Source of the DNA: Gammaproteobacteria bacterium
GTDB taxonomy: Bacteria > Pseudomonadota > Gammaproteobacteria > Steroidobacterales > Rariloculaceae
Assembly: GCA_022825505.1 (NCBI GenBank)
Contig: JAJDWR010000012.1
Coordinates: 1-64,000, forward strand
Direction: 5' to 3'
Length of the DNA: 64,000 bases
Below the pieces are notes generated by a model, which worked only from the letters and a program-made list of their open reading frames with translations, ran no database searches and was not told the DNA's origin. Shown one piece after another: positions 33,906-42,429 of this stretch. Position 1 is the stretch's first letter; each line of letters begins with the position of its first letter. A program made the position numbers and the translations under genes.

Positions 33906-35027
33906 ATGCCTGGTCGAATCCATTCGGTACGCATCAAGGGGTTTCGCTCGCTGGCCGACATCGAACTCAGGCCGCACCCCCACGTTACGGTCCTGCTTGG
34001 ACCCAATGGCGCGGGCAAGTCGAACTTCCTTCGGTTCTTTGAGATGATGCGCTGGATGCTGAACGATCATCGTCTGGGTCACTTCGTGGCATCGCACGGC
34101 GGAGCCGACGATCAGCTGTTCAAGGGCAGCGCGGTCACGAGCCGTATCGCTGCCGAGGTAAATGTCCGTGACGCTGCCGCACCGGATCGCAACCACAACT
34201 ATTCGTTCGAGTTGTCGTATGCGCATCCCGACCGCCTCGTCTTTGCGCGCGAGAAAGCCACATGCCGTTGGCTGGACACCGGAGCGCTCTCGATTTGGGA
34301 GCAAGCAATAGGCGGTCACGCCGAGGCGGAATTGTATTTCCAGGCCAGGTCCGAACGAACCGAGAAGATTCATCAAAGCGCAAGGTCCGTTGTGGACCTG
34401 CTTGGAACGAGTCTGGTGTTCCAGTATCACGACACCAACAGGTTCAGGAAGCGATGGGATGTGGAAGAACATTCCCGGCTGCTCGGTCATGGCGAAAACT
34501 TGGCGCCGGTCCTTCTTCAGTTGAAGCGGCGGGATCCCCGCCGCTACGAGCGGCTGTGCAAGGTCATCGCTCGCGTGTTGCCGGGATTCGACCGCTTTCA
34601 GATCGACAACGAGAACGGGAAGGCGTATCTGAGATGGAAGGCCGTCGGCACGGAAAAGTCCTTCGGCGCGCATCTCACCTCCGATGGCTCGCTACGGTTT
34701 TTCGCGCTGGCCACATTGCTGCATCTGCCGCGCCAGGAGCTTCCGGACCTGATCCTGCTCGATGAGCCGGAACTTGGTCTGCACCCTGCGGCTATCTCGC
34801 TGGTCGCGGGGCTGGTCAAGGCCCTGCCGGGCGACAAGCAGGTCATTGTCGCAACGCAATCGCCCTTGCTCGTGGACGCCTTCGGTCTGAATGAAATCGC
34901 CGTGCTCGAACTTCGGGACGGCCAGACCGAGATACGCCGCGTGAAGCACGAGGAATACCGGCACTGGCTGGAAGAGTATTCGACGGGCGAGCTGTGGCAA
35001 AAGAACCTGATCGGAGGACGGCCGTGA
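33906..35027 (+). CDS. AAA/ABC-type ATPase (AAA_21, RecF/OLD-like)
   Basis: 373-residue ATPase. Walker A GPNGAGKS is at residues 32-39, the signature LTSDGSLRFFAL and Walker B LILLDEPELGLHP are in the C-terminal half, and the switch is ATQSP (Gln in place of the usual His). The short interrupted-helicase-like middle and SMC/OLD-like ends match ATPases found next to TOPRIM or nuclease partners. It is coupled by a 4-bp overlap to the DUF4276 gene. An anti-phage or DNA-maintenance role is the best guess from family knowledge. Confidence 0.85.
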   Translation: MPGRIHSVRIKGFRSLADIELRPHPHVTVLLGPNGAGKSNFLRFFEMMRWMLNDHRLGHFVASHGGADDQLFKGSAVTSRIAAEVNVRDAAAPDRNHNYSFELSYAHPDRLVFAREKATCRWLDTGALSIWEQAIGGHAEAELYFQARSERTEKIHQSARSVVDLLGTSLVFQYHDTNRFRKRWDVEEHSRLLGHGENLAPVLLQLKRRDPRRYERLCKVIARVLPGFDRFQIDNENGKAYLRWKAVGTEKSFGAHLTSDGSLRFFALATLLHLPRQELPDLILLDEPELGLHPAAISLVAGLVKALPGDKQVIVATQSPLLVDAFGLNEIAVLELRDGQTEIRRVKHEEYRHWLEEYSTGELWQKNLIGGRP

Positions 35028-35662
35028 TCCGGATTGCGGTATCGGTTGAGGGTCAGACCGAGGAGGAATTCGTCAAGAGCGTGCTCGCGCCTCACCTGCT
35101 CGAAAGACAGGTGGAAGCGACACCGATTCTTGTAGGCCGCGCCCGTGGACGATCGGGCGGCGGCAACGTGTCCGTGCAAAGGCTTGCGTCGGACATGGCC
35201 ATGTTGTCCAGGAACTTCGATTTCGTGACGTCCCTGGTCGACTATTACGGTTTTGTCGGCAAGGGCGACAGTTCCCCGGCGGAGCTGGAAGAACGAATCC
35301 ACCTGGCGATCAGCGACAGAACCCGCCTCGGCTGTGACCGGGCGAACGTGTTTCCCTACGTTCAGCAACACGAATTCGAGGGCTTGCTGTTCTCGAACGT
35401 GGAGGTTTTCGGGACATTGATCGAGCTGCCGGACGAATCACTGCTGGAACTGCTCGCGATTCGTGAAGCGTTTCCGACCCCCGAAGACGTCAACGACAAC
35501 ACGGCAACGGCGCCCAGCAAGCGGATCGCAGCCATCATTCCCCGCTACGACAAGGTCGTTTACGGTTCGGTTGTGGCGATGGACACGGGACTGGACATCA
35601 TTCGCAACGAATGCCCCCGCTTCGGGAGTTGGCTGCAACGACTGGAATCGCTTGGCCAATAG
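35024..35662 (+). CDS. DUF4276 family protein (TOPRIM-like)
   Basis: 212-residue protein of the DUF4276 family. The N-terminal acidic motif VEGQTEEEFVKSVL and a following strand ending LVDYYGF have the layout of a TOPRIM-like metal site, and QQHEFEGLLFS is family-typical. It probably acts as the nuclease or effector of the upstream ATPase. The GTG at 35024 overlaps the ATPase stop (GTGA) and has GGAGG upstream. The two together form a self-contained cassette. Confidence 0.82.
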   Translation: MIRIAVSVEGQTEEEFVKSVLAPHLLERQVEATPILVGRARGRSGGGNVSVQRLASDMAMLSRNFDFVTSLVDYYGFVGKGDSSPAELEERIHLAISDRTRLGCDRANVFPYVQQHEFEGLLFSNVEVFGTLIELPDESLLELLAIREAFPTPEDVNDNTATAPSKRIAAIIPRYDKVVYGSVVAMDTGLDIIRNECPRFGSWLQRLESLGQ

Positions 35663-35818
35663 CGTAGAGTGCAAGCTCGCGCGTTGTCGACAAGCGGATC
35701 TTGACCCGCTTTCGTGGACCCCTTTCACTGAAAGTGATTAGGTGTCCATGGAAGCAGCGCAAGCTCAGTTATTCATATTTTTCGGCGCTGCGTGTGGATT
35801 GTACTGGCTGAATGCGAA

Positions 35819-36112
35819 TTGAATCGAAAGGAAACACTGGAGTTGCTATCAAAGGGGCGCGGGCATTGGAATGCCTGGGCCGACAGGTCGCTAGTTGAGA
35901 AAGAGAAACTCAAGGAGAGCGGTCTATAGGAGGAAGGCTATCAATTGAAGCTTCCGGGGCCGATCCGTACATGGGAGGTGAAGGCGGAGGCGGATTTCGC
36001 GGGATACGTCTTTGGCGGTGACGTGGATTTCGGTCGTTTCCGATTTCCGGGACGGGCGAACTTCGCCGGCGCACGTTTTGGAGGTGTAGCCGCTTTTGAC
36101 GGTGCTGAGTGA
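35819..36112 (+). pseudogene. Pentapeptide-repeat protein gene with in-frame stop
   Basis: One reading frame of 97 codons is interrupted by TAG at 35927-35929. Before it, LNRKETLELLSKGRGHWNAW matches the usual N-terminus of a family of pentapeptide-repeat proteins; after it come A(D/N)F-type repeats (ADFAGYVFGGDVDFGRFRF, then ANFAGARFGG). It ends after only about five repeats. Nonsense mutation and truncation both argue for a dead gene. The remaining DNA to 36413 (300 bp) shows nothing recognisable. Confidence 0.65.
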
Positions 36113-36413
36113 AAGGGAGATAGGGAACTCAGAACGAAAGAAACAGCGATTTGAAGATTCAAAAGAGGCTTCAGCTTGAGTACACAGTGACAACAGGCGG
36201 AGAGGCTGGAGGTTGGTTTGTCTTTGTGCGCGGCCGCCAGGGTATTGGTGATGTACATGGAGACGCCAGCCCGTTTCCTCCAAGCGATGCGACTAGAAAT
36301 CCAGACGTGTGCAAAGTCGGTCACACAAGCGTTCGGCGCCGTTGAGTCTTAACGCCAGCAGAGCAGTCGGCGCTATTTTCGGAAATCGGGCGCTCAGAGG
36401 CGTCACAAGCATG

Positions 36414-37490
36414 CTAGATGCAGCCGCGATCGCGCAAGCGACGGATCGCTTCGCGCATCGTGTTCCTGTAGAGTTCCTTGCCCGGTACGGCATCCCCATC
36501 ACCTCCCAGCAGGGTGTTGGGCGGGTAGATGCCACGGTCAGCGTAGACGTTGCTGAACAGTTCCAGGCGCTGGCGCGCCAGCATGTTGTTCATCGAAGGC
36601 TTGCGGCGGTTCCGGCGCAATGCTTCGATGTCCACCTCGGCGAAGGCGCACATGGAGTCGCCGGGACCGGCCTCGGCCAGGACCTTGCCCCTGAAATCGA
36701 CCACCTGGGAATGCCCGTCGGTGGATTCTGCAGGAAAGCGAAGGCCTGAAATGCCTCCGCTGTTGGCGGAAACGATGTAGGCCAGGTTCTCGAAGGCGCG
36801 CGCGCGCTTGGCCGTGTTCTTCGGCGTGACGCGGGGGCTGCCCATTTCGCTGGACGAATGACAGATGACCTCGGCGCCGTTCAGCGCCAGGGCGCGGCAG
36901 ATCTCCGGAAACAGGATTTCCTCCGAGGCGACGCAGGCCAGGCGCCCGAGTTCGGTGTCCGCCACCGGGAACAGCGCCTGCTCGCCGTAGATCTCAAGGT
37001 ACCGGTCCAGGACGTCATGGGGCGTGGGCGAGTACATGGAGATCAGCCGGCGATAGCGTAGCGTGCACTCGCCGGCCGTGTCGATGATGAAGCTCGCCTG
37101 GAAATAGAGTTCGGGAAAGTGGCCGTCGATTTCGTACGCGTTGCCCGAAAGCCAGACATCGTTGTCGCGGGCTACATCACCCAGCATTCGGTACTCGGCG
37201 CCGTCCGGTTGCAGACAGGCGCGCACGGCCCATTCGGCCACGCTCTCTCCCTGCGGAAAGCCAGTAAGGAAATACTCCGGCAGCACCACAAGCCGCACCG
37301 TGTCGCCGCTGTAGGTTTCCACGAAACGCTTGCTGCCGCGGATCTGGCCGTGGCAGCGCTCGATGGTGTCCCGCATGCGCGCCCGTGCCGCGGACGCGGT
37401 GGGGCATTCATTGACCGCGTGGCAACGGATCTGCAGTGCCAGCGCCGCGTACGGCTCCACCGCTGCAGCGGATGTCGCGCCGCGGCTCAT
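36414..37490 (-). CDS. Nitrilase-superfamily carbon-nitrogen hydrolase
   Basis: 358-residue C-N hydrolase. Glu72 (LPEYFLTG) and the nucleophile Cys186 (GRLACVASEE) are present. The third catalytic position, normally Lys in a YRK motif, reads LRYRRLISMYSP, so Arg148 replaces it; this may be a feature of the subfamily. Likely substrates are aliphatic amides or nitriles. The start at 37490 overlaps the DUF1330 stop by 4 bp; longer readings run through that gene. A fragment of a paralogue is at 33469-33579. Confidence 0.82.
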   Translation of the reverse strand: MSRGATSAAAVEPYAALALQIRCHAVNECPTASAARARMRDTIERCHGQIRGSKRFVETYSGDTVRLVVLPEYFLTGFPQGESVAEWAVRACLQPDGAEYRMLGDVARDNDVWLSGNAYEIDGHFPELYFQASFIIDTAGECTLRYRRLISMYSPTPHDVLDRYLEIYGEQALFPVADTELGRLACVASEEILFPEICRALALNGAEVICHSSSEMGSPRVTPKNTAKRARAFENLAYIVSANSGGISGLRFPAESTDGHSQVVDFRGKVLAEAGPGDSMCAFAEVDIEALRRNRRKPSMNNMLARQRLELFSNVYADRGIYPPNTLLGGDGDAVPGKELYRNTMREAIRRLRDRGCI

Positions 37491-37792
37491 TGCGCAGCCT
37501 CTGCGGGGCGTCCGTCCAGGAGCATGACGCGAAAACGGCCGGTGCCTTCCCGCAACCGCCTGATCTCCCGGTATTCGTCGGAATGCCAGAAGCGGCGCGC
37601 CGCGGCCATGTCTGGCCAGCGATGCACCACCAGGCGTTGCTCGCCCCAGTCGCCTTCCAGCGCCTCCGCCTCGCCGCCCAGCACGAGGTATTCGCCCCCG
37701 GCCCGGGCGACCGCGCCGGGCACGCGCTGCGCATAGGCAGCAAATTTCTTCCGGTCGGTGATGACCGCCTCCACAACCAGGTACGCTGCCAT
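37487..37792 (-). CDS. DUF1330 family protein
   Basis: 101-residue dimeric alpha/beta-barrel protein: AAYLVVEAVITDRKKFAAYA and VVHRWPDMAAARRFWHSDEY are typical of DUF1330. Function is unknown; relatives act as small monooxygenase-like or stress proteins. It is the first gene of a two-gene operon with the nitrilase. A TATAATGATA element lies about 60 bp upstream. Confidence 0.82.
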   Translation of the reverse strand: MAAYLVVEAVITDRKKFAAYAQRVPGAVARAGGEYLVLGGEAEALEGDWGEQRLVVHRWPDMAAARRFWHSDEYREIRRLREGTGRFRVMLLDGRPAEAAQ

Positions 37793-37849
37793 TCTTGGTC
37801 TCCGATGCCCGCAACCGGCCGGCACATCTATTTGCATGTTATATTGGCA

Positions 37850-37859
37850 TATCATTATA
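37850..37859 (-). promoter_or_regulatory. TATAATGATA element in the DUF1330/DUF1838 divergent promoter
   Basis: Reads TATAATGATA toward the DUF1330-nitrilase operon. It differs by one base from CATAATGATA at prpC and at the MFS operon. TATAAT could act as the -10 box of the minus-strand operon. Confidence 0.5.
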
Positions 37860-37925
37860 CAGCCGAACACGCTTTCCGCCGTGTCGTGGCGATTCCACGA
37901 TGGAACGGCTCGCAGGAGTGACCCG

Positions 37926-38819
37926 ATGAAGACAAGACCATCCCTTGTGGCGCCGGCGCTGACGGCGGCCGCCGCGCTGCTGTGCGGCCTGGCGTTCGCC
38001 CAGGACAACGCGATCGACCCCGCAACCGCCGAAGGGTACGTGCAGTTGAACCGCAAGATCCACTGTTCGCTGGAAGACAGCTCGCCGCAGGTCTACCAGT
38101 GGTTCGGGCGCGCCTGGTCGCGGGTGCCGGGAGAGCGCGACCGGCATCTGTTCAACCTGGACGGCATGAACATCCGCCAGTGCGTCGCCATCGAAGACTC
38201 GGTCCGGGGTGTCGGCTACCGGATGGTTTCGCGCGAGATCATGCTGTACCTGGATCCGGAGACCGGCGAGGTGCTGCGCACGTTCGCCAATCCGTGGACC
38301 GGCGCCGAGAACGAAGTGGTTCATGTATCCAACGATCCGGTCAACGGGCGCCCCACCTTCGGCCGTACCGCCGACGGCGACGTCATCCCCTTCGAACTCA
38401 ACGACATGAACGGCGTGTGGATGATGCGGTTCGAGGTGCCGCTGTTCTACCGCAATCCCCTGGGAGGCGACTATCAGGACTATGTCGGGGGCACCTATCA
38501 CTCCACGGAGATCTTTGACTTCAACGGAGATACCACGGCCCTGCTCGATGCAGCAACGCCGGTCGCCTACCCGGTCATTTCCTGGGTGCGGCTGGCGCCC
38601 TGGCTGCCCTGGATGCAGATGGGCAACCGGGCCGGGATGATGTACTTCAACGCCATGGGCCGCAAGCTCGAGAGCGCCGAACAGTTGTCGGCCGTGATGA
38701 AGGCGGAGATCGCCGCCAACTACCCCGAGTACGCAACGCCGCCGCCGGTGGACGACACCCGGCCCAACGAGACGTCGTGGACCTACTTCAAGAGGATCGT
38801 CGACGGAGCGAATCAGTGA
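37926..38819 (+). CDS. DUF1838 family protein, exported
   Basis: 297-residue protein with a clear signal peptide (residues 1-25, ending AAALLCGLAFAQ) and a DUF1838 domain, for example LFNLDGMNIRQCVAIED and YQDYVGGTYHSTEIFDF. The function of the family is unknown. It is translationally coupled to a secreted VOC protein. The ATG at 37926 is preferred because the longer frame overlaps the divergent promoter. Confidence 0.82.
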   Translation: MKTRPSLVAPALTAAAALLCGLAFAQDNAIDPATAEGYVQLNRKIHCSLEDSSPQVYQWFGRAWSRVPGERDRHLFNLDGMNIRQCVAIEDSVRGVGYRMVSREIMLYLDPETGEVLRTFANPWTGAENEVVHVSNDPVNGRPTFGRTADGDVIPFELNDMNGVWMMRFEVPLFYRNPLGGDYQDYVGGTYHSTEIFDFNGDTTALLDAATPVAYPVISWVRLAPWLPWMQMGNRAGMMYFNAMGRKLESAEQLSAVMKAEIAANYPEYATPPPVDDTRPNETSWTYFKRIVDGANQ

Positions 38820-39454
38820 AGGAGTCCACGGCTGTCGGGACAGGACCCGGGACCGGGTCGGGGACCTTCGCACGGTTGCGGGCAGCGATCGTCGCGACCG
38901 CCGCGCTGGCCGGGGCCGGCGCGATGTTGGCCGGAGCCGGCGCGGTTCGGGCCGAACCGGTCGCGGAACACGAGCGCGTGCCCGTCGACTTGCGCCGCAC
39001 CACTCTGGTGGTGCGCGACATCGACCTCTCCCTGCAGTTCTACCGGGACGCCCTCGGCATGCAGGTGATCTACGACAATCTCATCACGACGCCGCGCGGC
39101 GCCGATCCCGACGAGGCCGAAAGAGCCCTGCGTCTGGTGCTGTTGCGCGCCAACGATCATTACGTGGGCGTGCTCGGGCTGCTCCAGTACTTCAGGCCGA
39201 TCAAGGAAACCGTCGACCTGGCGGGCACGGCGTTCATGGAAGGGACGATCGTGATGGTGTTCAACCTGGACGACCTCGATGGCAGCTTTGCGCGGGCCAC
39301 GGCCTTACCGGGCGTGGTCGTGCTCGATGAGCCGGCGCCGGTGTCCTACCCGTCCTATGACGGCGAAGGCACCATCGACGTCATCGTCAGTTCCCTGCAG
39401 GATCCCGATGGATTCACCGTGGAGCTGAATCAGTTGCAGGAGCCTCTTCACTGA
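38816..39454 (+). CDS. Exported VOC-family protein
   Basis: 212-residue single-module VOC protein with an Ala/Gly-rich signal segment (about residues 22-45, ending GAVRAE). The domain starts at RRTTLVVRDIDLSLQFYRDALG and resembles the cytoplasmic VOC at 47829, which has RTTLIVRDMAVSRRWYEHVLG. The GTG start overlaps the DUF1838 stop by 4 bp. Its 3' end overlaps the convergent hydrolase gene by 41 bp. Confidence 0.8.
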   Translation: MKESTAVGTGPGTGSGTFARLRAAIVATAALAGAGAMLAGAGAVRAEPVAEHERVPVDLRRTTLVVRDIDLSLQFYRDALGMQVIYDNLITTPRGADPDEAERALRLVLLRANDHYVGVLGLLQYFRPIKETVDLAGTAFMEGTIVMVFNLDDLDGSFARATALPGVVVLDEPAPVSYPSYDGEGTIDVIVSSLQDPDGFTVELNQLQEPLH

Positions 39455-40325
39455 TCGTCAAGCCGTTGAGCCCGATCACCGCGCGCCGGATGGCCGCCAG
39501 TCGTTCTTCCGGGGCAGGTCCGCAGGGCGCCATCCGGATGTGCGCCGGCCAGTCGAAGCCGTCCAATCGGTCGGCGTAGCGGCGCAGCAGGCCGCCCTGC
39601 CAGCGGATGATCCGCACCGGGACAGCGATGCCCTGTACCCTTGCCGCGTCCTCGTTGCGCATTGCGGCGCGGTAGGCCCGCGCATAATCGGGACCGGCGC
39701 GCAGATGATCCACGAGCATCCGTTGCAGCATTTCTTCGGATATTGCTGCCGGTTCGGCGATGCGGTGTTCCTCATCCTGCCGATACCACGGGAACCACTG
39801 CCACAACCCGCGGACCATCGACCAGGCCGTTTCCAGGTGACTGCCGTCGGCGCGCGGCGAGAGGTCCGGAAAGTAGCGCGCCAGCATGCGCTCCCGCTCC
39901 TCTGCGGTGAAGTGCGCCACGTTGTCGAGGACCGCAAAGCGCGTCGCCTCCGGGTAGGCGCGTGCAAACTCGATGGCGATCTGCGCACCGGTCGCCGAAC
40001 CGTAAAGGCCTACGCTCTCGAAGCCCAGTGTCCGTACAAACTCGAGCAGCCAACGTGTGTAGTCGCTGAGACCATCTGCCGGTTCGGAGTATCGATCGTT
40101 GCTGCCGGGATCGGCACTCGGTTCGGGCAACGGGTCCGAAGCGCCGTAGCCGGGCGTATCGGGTGCAACAGCGTCGACCATGTCGCACAGGACTTCGATG
40201 ACCGGTTCCATCCACGACGACGACAGCGGCGAAGGGTGCAGCAGGATAAGCGGATCGCCGGTGCCGGCCCGGAGAAAATGCGTCTGGCGGCCGTTGCCGA
40301 ATGCCAGGTAGTCTCGCCGGATCAC
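39414..40325 (-). CDS. Alpha/beta-fold hydrolase lacking the elbow serine
   Basis: 303-residue alpha/beta hydrolase: ILLHPSPLSSSWMEPVI and VAPDTPGYGASDPLP are standard. The elbow reads GLYGSATGAQIA, with Ala where the nucleophile Ser is expected, so the protein belongs to the same atypical x-T-G-A subgroup as the gene at 11486. It is the last gene of a four-gene operon and overlaps the FAD oxidase by 4 bp. Confidence 0.78.
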   Translation of the reverse strand: MIRRDYLAFGNGRQTHFLRAGTGDPLILLHPSPLSSSWMEPVIEVLCDMVDAVAPDTPGYGASDPLPEPSADPGSNDRYSEPADGLSDYTRWLLEFVRTLGFESVGLYGSATGAQIAIEFARAYPEATRFAVLDNVAHFTAEERERMLARYFPDLSPRADGSHLETAWSMVRGLWQWFPWYRQDEEHRIAEPAAISEEMLQRMLVDHLRAGPDYARAYRAAMRNEDAARVQGIAVPVRIIRWQGGLLRRYADRLDGFDWPAHIRMAPCGPAPEERLAAIRRAVIGLNGLTISEEAPATDSAPR

Positions 40326-41890
40326 AGTCCCAGGGCGCCCGGGTTGAGGCGGCCGTTCGGATCCAGTTGCCGCTTCAGGGCCTGGATGAGTTTCCGGTTG
40401 GCCGCCCGCAGTCCCTCTCGGTACAGGTAGGACTTGCCGAGCTGCAGGTGCGCCGCGCCCAGGTCCGCGAACAGATGGATGAGGGCCGCGCGGATCTCCT
40501 GCACGGCCGCCCGGGCCGCGAGGTTTTCGGAAAATCCGCCGACGCGGCGCAGGTGTTGCGGCTCGACGGTGCGGCGGTGGATTTCCTCCAGCGAATCGGG
40601 CCAGAAGAACACCGGTTCCAGCACGGTGCTGTTGGTGTGCACGGTGGCCAGCAGGTGACCGACGCCGATCCGGAATTCCTTCAGTCGGCCGGCTTCATCG
40701 TCCAGCAGCTTCTTGATGGCGTCCATGGCGGCCACGGCACGGGAGTGGGGAACGATTCCGTGAACCGGAACCCAGCGTTCCCCATCGGGCCCGATGACGT
40801 TGTTCAGGGGGCCGAAGGGGTTGGATCGCAGCAGCCTGGGGATGCTGTCGGGCAGGTCCCGTCCGCCGTGTGCCGCTGCGATGGCCCGTACCGCCTCCAG
40901 GTTGTGAGTTGCCGCTTCCGGCGTGACTTCCTCGATCGACACGGCGAACGACCACAGCACGTCCTCCATGAAGCCGCGCCCGGCCATCGCCACGCGCGCA
41001 CCCTCGGCGAGCGCCCGGCCGACCCCGTCGGCGGATTTCATCACACCCATGAGCCGTTTCGCGTCGCCCGCGAGGCTTTCCCGGCGCATGCGCTGGCGTT
41101 GCAGGAAGGGATCGAAGCCGAAGCACTCCATGGCCAGGTCGCGCCGCGAAACCTCCGCCATGGCCGACAGCGCGGCGCGGTGGTCGCCGAAGGCGAACGC
41201 GCCAAAGGCCCGGCTCCGGTCGCGGGGCAGGAGGCGCAGCGTGACCGCGGCCTTGACGCCCAGGGTGCCGCAGTCGCCGCAGAACAACCCGGTCAGATCC
41301 GGGCCGTGGTGCCTGAAGAAGGGCAGGGCGTGCACCTGGCCCGCCGATCCTGTCTGCAGTATCGAGCCGTCCGCAAGCACGACGGCCATGCCGAGCACGG
41401 ATTCGGCCGCGGACCCGTAGCGCCCGGAACCCCAGAAAATGCTGTTCTGGGAGAGGCTTCCTCCCACGGTGGCATGAATTCCCGATAGCGTGCCCCAGTA
41501 GGGTGTCCTCAGCCCGGCGTCTTCCAGTGCAAGATTGAGGTCGCGCCAGCTCACCCCCGCCTCGGCCGTGACGTACATGTCGTCCCGGTTGATTTCCAGT
41601 ACGCGATTCATGCCGCGCATGTCCAGGAGCACGGAGTCGGGTTCGGCGGGCACGTAGCCGCGGCTGTAGGACATGCCGCCGCCGCGGGCGATCACCGCAT
41701 GGCCTGCGTCCACCGTCTCGCGCACCACCTCCGCCAGTTCCTGCCGGTTGCCCGGCCGCACGACCGCGCCGGCCGGAAGCTCCCGGGCAAGGATGTCTTC
41801 GGCCAGGTATTCGCAATGTCCGGGGTCCCGGCTCACCGCCGTCTCGCCGACCGCCGCGGCCAGGCGCTCGATCAGGGCGTCATCGATCAT
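40322..41890 (-). CDS. FAD-linked oxidase (FAD_binding_4, GlcD-like)
   Basis: 522-residue flavoprotein. The FAD domain is marked by ARGGGMSYSRGY, VTAEAGVSWRDLNLAL and GLFCGDCGTLGVKAAVTLRL; the C-terminus ends in the usual LDPNGRLNPGALGL. It resembles D-lactate/glycolate dehydrogenases and vanillyl-alcohol-oxidase relatives. The coupled cytochrome c gene upstream suggests the cytochrome takes its electrons, as in p-cresol methylhydroxylase; that is an inference. Confidence 0.85.
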   Translation of the reverse strand: MIDDALIERLAAAVGETAVSRDPGHCEYLAEDILARELPAGAVVRPGNRQELAEVVRETVDAGHAVIARGGGMSYSRGYVPAEPDSVLLDMRGMNRVLEINRDDMYVTAEAGVSWRDLNLALEDAGLRTPYWGTLSGIHATVGGSLSQNSIFWGSGRYGSAAESVLGMAVVLADGSILQTGSAGQVHALPFFRHHGPDLTGLFCGDCGTLGVKAAVTLRLLPRDRSRAFGAFAFGDHRAALSAMAEVSRRDLAMECFGFDPFLQRQRMRRESLAGDAKRLMGVMKSADGVGRALAEGARVAMAGRGFMEDVLWSFAVSIEEVTPEAATHNLEAVRAIAAAHGGRDLPDSIPRLLRSNPFGPLNNVIGPDGERWVPVHGIVPHSRAVAAMDAIKKLLDDEAGRLKEFRIGVGHLLATVHTNSTVLEPVFFWPDSLEEIHRRTVEPQHLRRVGGFSENLAARAAVQEIRAALIHLFADLGAAHLQLGKSYLYREGLRAANRKLIQALKRQLDPNGRLNPGALGL

Positions 41891-42429
41891 TGCTCGTTGG
41901 GCTGCATCTGGCCGTTTCGTTCAAGGAAATCGATCAGCCGAAAGACCTCGTCAGGTTCGAGGTGGTTGTGATACAGCATGTGCGTTCCGGGAAGCAGGTT
42001 TTCAGCCGCCACGATCCAACTGAACAATACGCTGCGGCCCCACGTGAACGATGCCTCGGCCAGCGCCGCGGAATAGGGGTAATCGGCCAATTCGGCTGTT
42101 TCCCGCCCCACGATGCCGGCCAGATGCGGTCCCACGAACAGGGTGTCTCCCGGGTCCAGACCGTGGCAGCCCGCGCAGGCCAGGAACAGGGCCTCGCCCG
42201 GCAGTCCGCTCCCGTTCTCCGCGTCCGCGTCGGCAAGGCCGGTTGCGACCGGCGCGGAGTCCGCGTCCGGGGAGGCGGCGTCCACACTCGCCGAAGTCGA
42301 ATTCGCGCCGGGCGAGGCGTATTCGATGTCCGTCGACACCGAATCCCGAACTGCGCACGCAAGCGGCAACCCGAAGAGCAGGGCGGTCAGCACGGCTGAC
42401 CGAACCGGGATTCCGGTTGCGAGCCTCAC
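41887..42429 (-). CDS. Cytochrome c lipoprotein
   Basis: 180 residues. The signal peptide ends in a lipobox, LPLAC (Cys25), so the protein should be lipid-anchored in the periplasm. A Ser/Ala/Asp-rich linker follows, then one haem motif CAGCHG (Cys85, Cys88, His89) and a probable Met ligand in GTHMLYH. The GTG start at 42429 overlaps the amine-oxidase stop, and its own stop overlaps the FAD oxidase start. It is likely the electron acceptor for one or both flanking flavoproteins. Confidence 0.83.
   Translation of the reverse strand: MRLATGIPVRSAVLTALLFGLPLACAVRDSVSTDIEYASPGANSTSASVDAASPDADSAPVATGLADADAENGSGLPGEALFLACAGCHGLDPGDTLFVGPHLAGIVGRETAELADYPYSAALAEASFTWGRSVLFSWIVAAENLLPGTHMLYHNHLEPDEVFRLIDFLERNGQMQPNEQ

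Noticed and set aside
33469..36530. Direct repeats of the nitrilase 3' end as ends of a recent transposon
   Set aside because: The copies are only about 80 percent identical and one is fused to a GntR tail; there are no inverted termini, target duplications or transposase.
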